Shown here piece by piece: positions 56,901-64,000 of a DNA stretch of 64,000 nt. A program made the translations under genes and the position numbers. The stretch covers positions 21,595,311 to 21,659,310 of the forward strand of contig NC_063155.1 of assembly GCF_020921035.1 (NCBI RefSeq), read 5' to 3'. The first letter of the stretch is position 1. Every line of letters starts with the position of its first letter. Source of the DNA: Rhodamnia argentea. Taxonomy: Eukaryota > Streptophyta > Magnoliopsida > Myrtales > Myrtaceae. Below the pieces are notes generated by a model. The model made no database searches. It had not been told where the DNA came from and saw only the letters and a list, made by a program, of their open reading frames with translations.

Positions 56901-59900
56901 GTAAGACGCAGCAGCTCTCCTATTTAATCCGTACTAGAGTTAGATCCCGTGGATTCTTTGCAGTGTGCATAATCAAAACACAATCAAAAGGTAGTCATTC
57001 GGTCAAATAAACAGAACTGCAGAATGTCAATTTTTCTCATCACGCATTTCAGAGAATATCAATTTTTCTCATTGCATTGGTATTAGTTCTTGTTCTGGAC
57101 AAGATCCAATTTTGGTGTAGCAAATAAATCTATAAAAATGTATATGGCGCTTGTAGGATGCTGGGAATAAGTTCATAGTCTTCATGTGTTTGCCTTATTA
57201 ATGTCTATGTCATATGCTTATCATTCATTGAGCAGGCTTTTTTTTAATCTTATCGTTCATTCCATTTCAGCATGTCCGAAGGACGAGCTATATTTGCTTG
57301 CTATCTTCCTGCATTGAGAACAATATCTGTCACTGTGGTAAATCCTCACCAGAATAGAGATCTATCAGCATCTTTTCTTGAAAGACAATATCGGGAAGCT
57401 TGCCAAGCTTTGGCTGTTGAACTCCCCACCCCACAGGATGGTATCAATTTCAAGGTATATTTCTTATTTCTTCTTCTTCTGAAAGTTTTTTAATTTTTTC
57501 AACTGCCGTAGGAAATTTTCTGCTTGTATTGCAGGTGGATTACGTTGGATATGTGAAAGATGCCGAGAAGATTCTGCAACGGGTTATAAATGACCACAGG
57601 TTTGACTTGCCATTAAATTTTATTTAAGCTGTTTAGAGAAAGTTTCTCTCAATTATGCGAGCAGTTTGGACACAAGCTTTACAGCACTAATGTGAAGATG
57701 TACTGAAAATTTGTCTATGCCAAATGTAGACGGAAGATTCCGAGCTGAATGCGCATTTGCATCAAGCTACAAGAAATATTGGAATTTTTCTTAATGATCT
57801 TTTTCACTATGTTTATGCAATGCCTTTTGTTTGTTCTCTCTGAGAGGCTTGAATTGGCTTTTCTGTTCATCACAAGCCAAATGGCTCGCGCTGCTAAGCA
57901 CTATCCCTTTTTCCCCCTTTTCCTCCTTCGAGAGTATGGGCTTATATATTGTGTACCTTTGTTTACATACTGATATTAGCATCATAAATACTGAATGACA
58001 GACATGAACATCATGGACCTACAATTGCTGTCATCGAATGCCCCAACATTCAGTCAATCAAATCTGGTATACGAGCACTAGATCAATTCCCATGTGTGAG
58101 CATTCCTCCTAATGCTCGTGATAGTCAATACCAGGTGATGTAAATCTATGATAAAAGCTGCTTCTCAATTATATGATACTTTCATGTTACGCTTTTGTCC
58201 CTGTATATCTTACAGATCTCTTAATTTTGGGGCTTCGTACAGTTTCTTGGATGGCAACAAATAGCTGCAAAAGTCGGAATGCAGCGTTGTGCTGCATCAA
58301 CCCAGTGGTTGAAAGAAAGAATCTCTCTCTCCAGATATGCTCATGTATTACTTCTACTTTGCAAACAGAGTTCCTCTTATCTTGTCTGTGGTATGAGCCT
58401 TATAATTTGTTTGACAGGTGCCCCTGGGGAACTTTGAAGTTGATTGGCTCATATTTACAGCGGACGTCTTCTTTTCAAGAGCATTGCGAGATCAGCAACA
58501 GGTCTGAAAGTGAAGAATTTCTAAAAACTTTAACTTGAGTGTGGAAAGTATTTGGTCCTTTAGATTTACGTTTCGTGGTACTCGTGCTGTTGCAATGAAA
58601 TCCTGAAAGGCTATAAAAAATTCCCTTTTCGTCCTTGACTGATTTTGCCCTGAACCTTGAGGTCGTTTATTAACTAACTTTCCTCAACCAAAGATGCTCA
58701 AACGTATTATCTTCATAGGTGCTTTGGATATCTGATGATGGTATTCCAGATCTTGGAGGAATCCATGAGGAAGATACTTGTTTTGCAGATGAGGTTTGTT
58801 TAAAGGGTTATACCATCTATTTGATGTGTTCTTCATGCTTATTGATGTCTTCATGCTCATTAAGGATTTGTATATCCTTTTCATCTACCAGATTACATTA
58901 GTCTTCTCTTCCAGCTTTTGCCATTTTCTTGTCTTTCACTAATCTCTGTATCACCAAGGTGCTGATCTTTTTTTTTTTTAAATAGGTCCATCAAAATGTT
59001 CTTACCTATCCCGGTGCCTATAGGAAAGTGTCTGTGGAGCTAAAGGTCCAGAAAACATACATTACCAATATTTTTTCTACCTATTCTTTCTGAGATCTGC
59101 TGCTGAATTACATATGATGTTTCTCTTACCAGATTCACCACCTAGCTGTGAATGCTCTTCTGAAAAGCAACCAGGTGAACGAAATGGAAGGAGGTGCTCT
59201 ATTGGGCTTTGACCCGGAGTTATATTCAGAGACGGATCAACAGTACAGCATCGACGATACAACTACATGTGCAGCTGCATTCCGCGTGCTGAAACAGTTA
59301 GTTCAGAGGTGCCTTGCAGATGCAGTTACCTATGGAAATGTCTATGCTGATGCGATATTGCAACATGCTTATCGATGGCTTTGCAGGTAAACTTTCCTGA
59401 TGTTTATCATGCCTAAACTTCTTAGATGCACCTTTCTTCTGAAGCTGATGTTATTTATTGCTTCTTTCCTGTGTCACAGCCCACAATCAAAACTTCATGA
59501 CCCGGCCCTTCATCGCATGCTCCACAAGGTAGGTACTTTGTGCAATTTTTATATGGAAGCGAATCAGAGAAAATGGAGATCAAAGATCGATCTTGCTGCT
59601 ATGTTGTTTCATATTCTAACTGCATTACTTGAGTTTCTTGTTCTTTTCTTCTGTATGAAAACTTAGTAAAAGGTGATAAGTGGCATGGAAATTGTGTCCA
59701 CCTGGCAATTATAAGTTTACTTGATCTTAATGCTTGAGACATCTAAATTGTTTTTTACGTTTTTTAAGATTCTTGATTTTATTTTGCATTAATAAATTGT
59801 AATGCAGCTTATCCTTTTGGTTTTGTCTAAAAGTTCGTCTATTTTCTACCAACACAGGTCATGCAAAAGGTATTTGCATTGTTGTTGGCAGAGTTTCGCA

Positions 59901-62662
59901 AACTTGGTGCCACAATCATATTCGCAAACTTCTCAAAGCTCATTATTGATACTGGAAAATATGAGTTATCAGCAGCCCAAGCTTATTGCGATAGTTTGCT
60001 AAGAACTCTTCAAAATAGGTTAATTGCAGGCATAAGTTTGTGTCTTTCATTATTTGCATTGCATTATCTTCATAACACTGTCTTCATTGATGTGTAGAGA
60101 CTTATTTGAGTGGATTGAGATGGAACCGGTACAATTCTGGCATTCATTACTTTATATGGATCAGGTACTTTGTCAATCATTCTGTTTACAACAGTGAGCA
60201 TCACCAGATTATTTTTACTATAGCTCTGAAACATCCACCATTGATTAAAGGACAGCACGATTTCCTTTTATGTAAAGTAGTCTCTGCAGTGACCAAGCAA
60301 ATACAATGTGCTCAGAGTACGTGTCCAATAATATAGTAGAAGAAAACTTTCCCTCATCCAAGAATCCAAGCTTATGAAGCGCCTTAACATGTTCTTCATT
60401 TTCCAAGATGTTTGTGAACTTGGCAATACCTCACTCAGCATGATTTCGATGATATTGTCCTTGTCATCTGAAGTACGTGATTTAGATTGAAGAGGAATGG
60501 AGAAGTATCTGTGAATGTTATCTGCGAAAACTAGTTATGGTTGTATTGCAAGCCAAAGTAAAGGCATGAACTTTATTTATATTGCTCTTGGGATCTCCAT
60601 GGTATCTGCTTAAACAGTGAACTTTAATTATGTAGTCTGTGTATTCCGACTGATGTGCGCTTTCTTGTTCATAGTATAATTATGGTGGAATCCCTGTCAG
60701 AGTTGATGTAAATGTTGATGAACCTCAAGTTGATATTGTGTCAAGCTGGAATATTGCTGAATGCTTGCCCAAGAAAATTCAGGTTAGTCATTGTCACGAC
60801 AGCTACCTTTCTTTTTTTTTTTTGGTTGAAACGACAGCTGCATTATACACGGGAAAATTTAGCTTTTATTGACCAAATTGTGAACCTATACTCGGGTTCC
60901 CCTCCTCCCCCCCCCCCCCCCTCAAAAACCCCCACAACCCAAAAAAAAAAAAAATACCTATCCTTGGGTCATCATTATTTGCATTGGGATGCATTTGGAT
61001 AAATCTTCTGAACCTTTTGCAGGATCACTTTATCTTCATTGTCTCTCAGTTCTTGTACATGCCTTGGAATCATGCACAAAAATTAGCTGCAAATAGGTCA
61101 TCTTCAGATGCTGGCGACTTATGTACTCCATCAGTCACAATTTCTGCTGCTAATAATATTGAATCCCACATGGCGGAATATCTCAGAGAGCAGGTGCAGA
61201 GCATCTCACTATGAAAGTTTGCACGATTCTTCATGACGTCTCGAATTGTTGAATGTTTTTGTTTCCATTATTTAGGACTTTGAAATTGTCTACAGATTGG
61301 CTCTTACTTCTCTGATAAGCTCTTGGGAGTTGTTCGTGATTGCATCCGTCACATGAGAGAAATGGACGGACATCGGGATGATGAGTATTCATCACCTGCT
61401 TCTGCTAACCACAGAGGAGATGCTGCTTTGGAGTTCATCAAGCACATTTGCGCGGTTCTTGCTCTGGATCAAAATGTTCAGCATGATATTCTGGTAATTC
61501 TATACCGGATCGTGAATTCCCTCGACTCTCGCTTTCAACTGCGTGGTTATTTTCTTACTCCATATATTTCAGTACATGTTGAGTCTTCCTTGATTGATGG
61601 TCAGCATGACTTTGGATGATTGATTGAGACGTAGTCGTATGACTGCTAAAGTCCAAGTTTGCTAAACTCAACAGGGTTTGAGAAAACCTAAATTGGTATT
61701 GAGAATTGACATGGATGTATGGTTGATAGCAAAGACATCTAAGAGTTAAGGTATAAAACAGCAGCATGTAACTTCTCCTTAATTCTGATTTTTTCTTCCA
61801 TGAAGTTGGCCCTGGGAAGCAAATTATGTCATCGTGGTCAAGTTTAAAGTGTCAATAACTTCACCAAATCGTCCCCTTTTGCTACAGGTGATGAGAAAGA
61901 ATCTTTTAAGATACGTACGCGTAAAAGAATTTGCTCCAGAAGCTGAGTTCCGTGATCCTTGCCAATCCTTCGTCTTACCCAATGTGATATGCAGGTAAAT
62001 TCAAGCTTCTAATGGTTTTAGACATTATCCATATATCTATGAGTGTCTGTGCTAGTGATTTATGAGATGGCGCACCAGTTTTTGTTGTTGCCTTGGTGGT
62101 CGGTATAAGGTGCAAATTTCTCCATGCCGTTGGATTTCGGAATCAGATTTGGAGGTCTCGGCCTCCGTGATAATATCCTCAAGTGTCATCAGGAAACGAT
62201 AGTTTCCAAAATTTTTATCTTCAACGACTTATTGACTTTTAACATAGACATCTACCATCACCATGTTCCTATCGTCATAGCTCTTTCCTTGTTTTGGGCA
62301 GCTACTGCAACGACTGCAGAGACCTTGACTTGTCGCGTGACTCAGCTCTGTTAGCTCAAGAATGGTGTTGTGTCGTACCACAATGTGGCCAGCCTTACGA
62401 TCGTGAAGTGATGGAGAATGCGCTTCTCCAAATTGTACGGCAGAGAGAACGCATCTATCACCTACAAGACCTTACTTGCCTACGGTGCAACCAGGTGAAA
62501 GCCGCACATTTAAGTGAGCAATGCACGTGCGCAGGCTCATTTCGGTGCAAAGAAGATGCTTCCGAGTTCCGCAGCAAGATGCAGATATTTCTAAAGATAG
62601 CTGCACATCAGAGTTTTCAGCTTCTTCGCGAATGCACCTCGTGGATTTTAGAAGTGAAATAA
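44964..62662 (+). CDS. POL2A: DNA polymerase epsilon catalytic subunit A
   Basis: This gene encodes the leading-strand replicase catalytic subunit, acting in the nucleus with the small epsilon subunits. Forty-nine exons splice to 2,210 codons with no interruption. The 3'-5' exonuclease is present: Exo I FDIET (D248, E250), Exo [10 protein letters not shown] (D338), Exo [14 protein letters not shown] (D436). The B-family polymerase motifs are present: motif [10 protein letters not shown] (D599), motif [16 protein letters not shown] (about 785-799), and motif C ELDTDGIW (D833, D835). The CysX iron-sulphur cysteines are visible at C624, C627, C636 and C699. The second, inactive polymerase half follows, then two C-terminal cysteine clusters, CysA (C2093, C2096, C2114, C2119) and CysB (C2150, C2153, C2165, C2167). 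Length is close to the family's usual 2,150-2,290. All key residues are intact, so it should be functional. Arabidopsis has two paralogues, so the A/B assignment is not certain. Confidence 0.97.
44964..62662 (+). other. POL2A: Exon map of the DNA polymerase epsilon gene
   Basis: Exons by GT-AG borders and continuous phase: 44964-45125, 45327-45392, 45499-45558, 46010-46105, 46905-47065, 47224-47312, 47416-47633, 47755-47841, 47913-48047, 48240-48362, 48755-48838, 48966-49130, 49249-49425, 49503-49616, 49927-50031, 50458-50576, 50685-50826, 50905-50999, 51309-51414, 51509-51588, 51675-51851, 52007-52094, 52232-52312, 52382-52525, 52860-52955, 53071-53271, 53788-53842, 53921-54063, 54142-54614, 55210-55357, 55450-55647, 55767-55841, 56534-56724, 57271-57454, 57535-57599, 58002-58134, 58243-58344, 58418-58501, 58719-58793, 58986-59045, 59133-59386, 59480-59528, 59858-60018, 60098-60164, 60675-60782, 61023-61193, 61296-61493, 61888-61994, 62302-62662. 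The longest intron is the fourth (799 bases). The total is 6,633 bases, divisible by three. Individual borders were read by eye and could be off by a few bases where the family is poorly conserved (exons 29-30). Confidence 0.88.
60891..60955. repeat. Low-complexity C-rich and A-rich tracts in polymerase intron 45
   Basis: A run of about 14 C, preceded by CCTCC words and followed by an A run, lies in the intron between exons 45 and 46. It is far from both splice sites. Confidence 0.85.
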
Positions 62663-64000
62663 CCTTCCAATTTGCAAAACCATCCAAGGAAAAGAGACAG
62701 CATATCATGGGCCAAGCACACCGGTGCAGCAGCTAAAGGTATTGAACTTTGAGGCACTGCATCTGGGCCAACACAGCTACATACTGGTTTCTCTGGAGTG
62801 ATAGAATTCTTAATTTCGCGGGCTGAAATTAGTCACAGTTCGGTCGTGAAGGATGAGAGACTACATCTTCTGTCTATAGTTGGCAAAATTAGATGAATGC
62901 ATCAGATGTGAGAGCAAGTGGCTCAAAAGTCCGGACATGCTCTGCAGCAAAGGCGCCAATAGGATTTTATATGGAAGTCCACGTGACATAGCGGTGCTAT
63001 AGCAGTATCGGTCCCGATGATTCTGACGCAGTTGATTTTCATGACATGTCACCAGGAGAATGTAATGTAGACAGATAATTATTCGGCTTTGGTTTCTACA
63101 AGATAAACTTCCTGATCAACCAAGCACTGGTATTCCCATGCCGCATGAGATGGTTCATAGAGTTAATTCTAACTGTCAAAGTGTACATAGCGGCAAGCTC
63201 AACATACTCTGTTCTAAGCTCCATTTACTGTAGTGGTTATTGTTTTCACACCTCCTGCCATTTATGTTTAGAGACTGCGAGAAATTTGAGTATATCCAAA
63301 TCTCGTAAAATTTGTTCTTGAATCCTCGAGCATTTTATTTAGAGCGCATCACGTGCAGACCTGACATTTATTTCCATGAATGAGTTGACATCAGCCAGGA
63401 TACCGAGTCTGTCTGAATGCACAGTTTCTCCCACTTCCAGAAGCTTCCAGGTCTTAGAAACAAAGCAGGGTTATTTTAACATCTTTGCCTTGATGAATAT
63501 TAATGGCTGTCGACAATTCAACTCTTTCTCATTAAGAGTCCTAGCAGCAGCATAAAGTTAGTTTGCTGCAAATTTACGGAAAAAGCTACAGACAAAGAAG
63601 CTACAACTTTTACGTTCATGATTGAAGATATCAATCTATGTGCAGCAGATGCCAAGCCATTCAATGCAATAAACAGAACAAGCAAATACCAGGAACAAGC
63701 TTACTTGGGCCCTTTGCTTCCAAGTCTGAGAATCCTCTTCTCCATCTGCATCTCCAAAGGACCCAACTGGCGTTAGCTACTTTGTTTCCAAACATGGGCA
63801 TCATGCTGAAACTAACATAGCCCCAGCAAACCCAATCGAGCGTGCAATATCCAAAGAGCCACGAAGGAAGGTGGAGAAAACAGACCACACCCGGTTATTA
63901 ATATCACATATGAAAAGGAAGAAAAGGGACTCCTGTAGTGCAGTGCCATAAGAGTAGACTATTTTCTTAGCAGGCAGCATCATCTTTGCAGCTTGTATTC
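62663..64000. other. 3' flank of polymerase gene; possible unassigned exons on minus strand
   Basis: The first few hundred bases are presumed 3' untranslated sequence. On the minus strand an open stretch at about 63,810-63,950 (VWSVFSTFLRGSLDIARS) has acceptor-like and donor-like borders, and a second short one lies near 63,690-63,740. They could be exons of a gene continuing beyond the window, but I recognise no family and do not call a gene. Confidence 0.3.

Noticed and set aside
63661..63983. Possible exons on the minus strand at the right edge
   Set aside because: The peptides are short and match no family I know. Borders are plausible but common by chance.
1..64000. CRISPR arrays, prokaryotic operons, tRNA and rRNA genes
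   Set aside because: The sequence is plant nuclear DNA. No spaced direct-repeat array and no tRNA or rRNA signature was seen by eye; a tRNA scan was not possible here.

Overview
The window is nuclear DNA from a flowering plant, most likely a eudicot. It has multi-exon genes with GT-AG introns, plant-specific families (DUF247, family-1 UDP-glycosyltransferase, XS-domain protein, DUF662) and abundant LTR and MITE debris. The species cannot be fixed from the sequence; a woody rosid is a guess.

The left half (1-31,200) is a young, repeat-rich tandem array. Three segmental copies (unit 1: 1-10,432; unit 2: about 13,735-20,963; unit 3: 21,417-27,283) each carry two DUF247 genes on the minus strand, a type A gene followed upstream by a type B gene. 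Units 2 and 3 also carry a plus-strand UDP-glycosyltransferase 5' fragment. A1, A2, A3, B2 and B3 are intact single-exon frames; B1 is a truncated pseudogene with a premature stop. Unit 1 is interrupted by a roughly 3.4 kb LTR-like element (family X) that itself contains a 2.0 kb solo LTR (family Y). A second family Y solo LTR sits just upstream of the start codon of a stress-responsive A/B-barrel gene fragment between units 1 and 2. Another family X copy splits the glycosyltransferase gene of unit 3. A fructose-bisphosphate aldolase 3' fragment and a hAT transposon 3' end mark the unit junctions. No gag-pol coding region was recognised, so the retroelements seem to be present only as LTR-like remnants.

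The middle (31,200-37,400) holds a DUF662/GORAB-like coiled-coil gene (minus strand, four exons) followed by several kilobases of repeat DNA, including three inverted-repeat MITE-like elements.

The right half (37,400-62,700) is ordinary genic DNA: an RS-rich XS-domain protein gene (plus, three exons), a small cytochrome c oxidase subunit 7a-like gene (minus, two exons), and a complete gene for the DNA polymerase epsilon catalytic subunit (plus, 49 exons, 2210 codons in a frame that stays open across every proposed junction). The polymerase promoter carries an E2F site, site II motifs and a telo-box, as expected for an S-phase gene. The last 1.3 kb has no gene that could be assigned.

The genes do not form a pathway. 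The biological interest lies in the paired, partly gene-converted DUF247 array and in the transposon-driven breakage of its neighbours.
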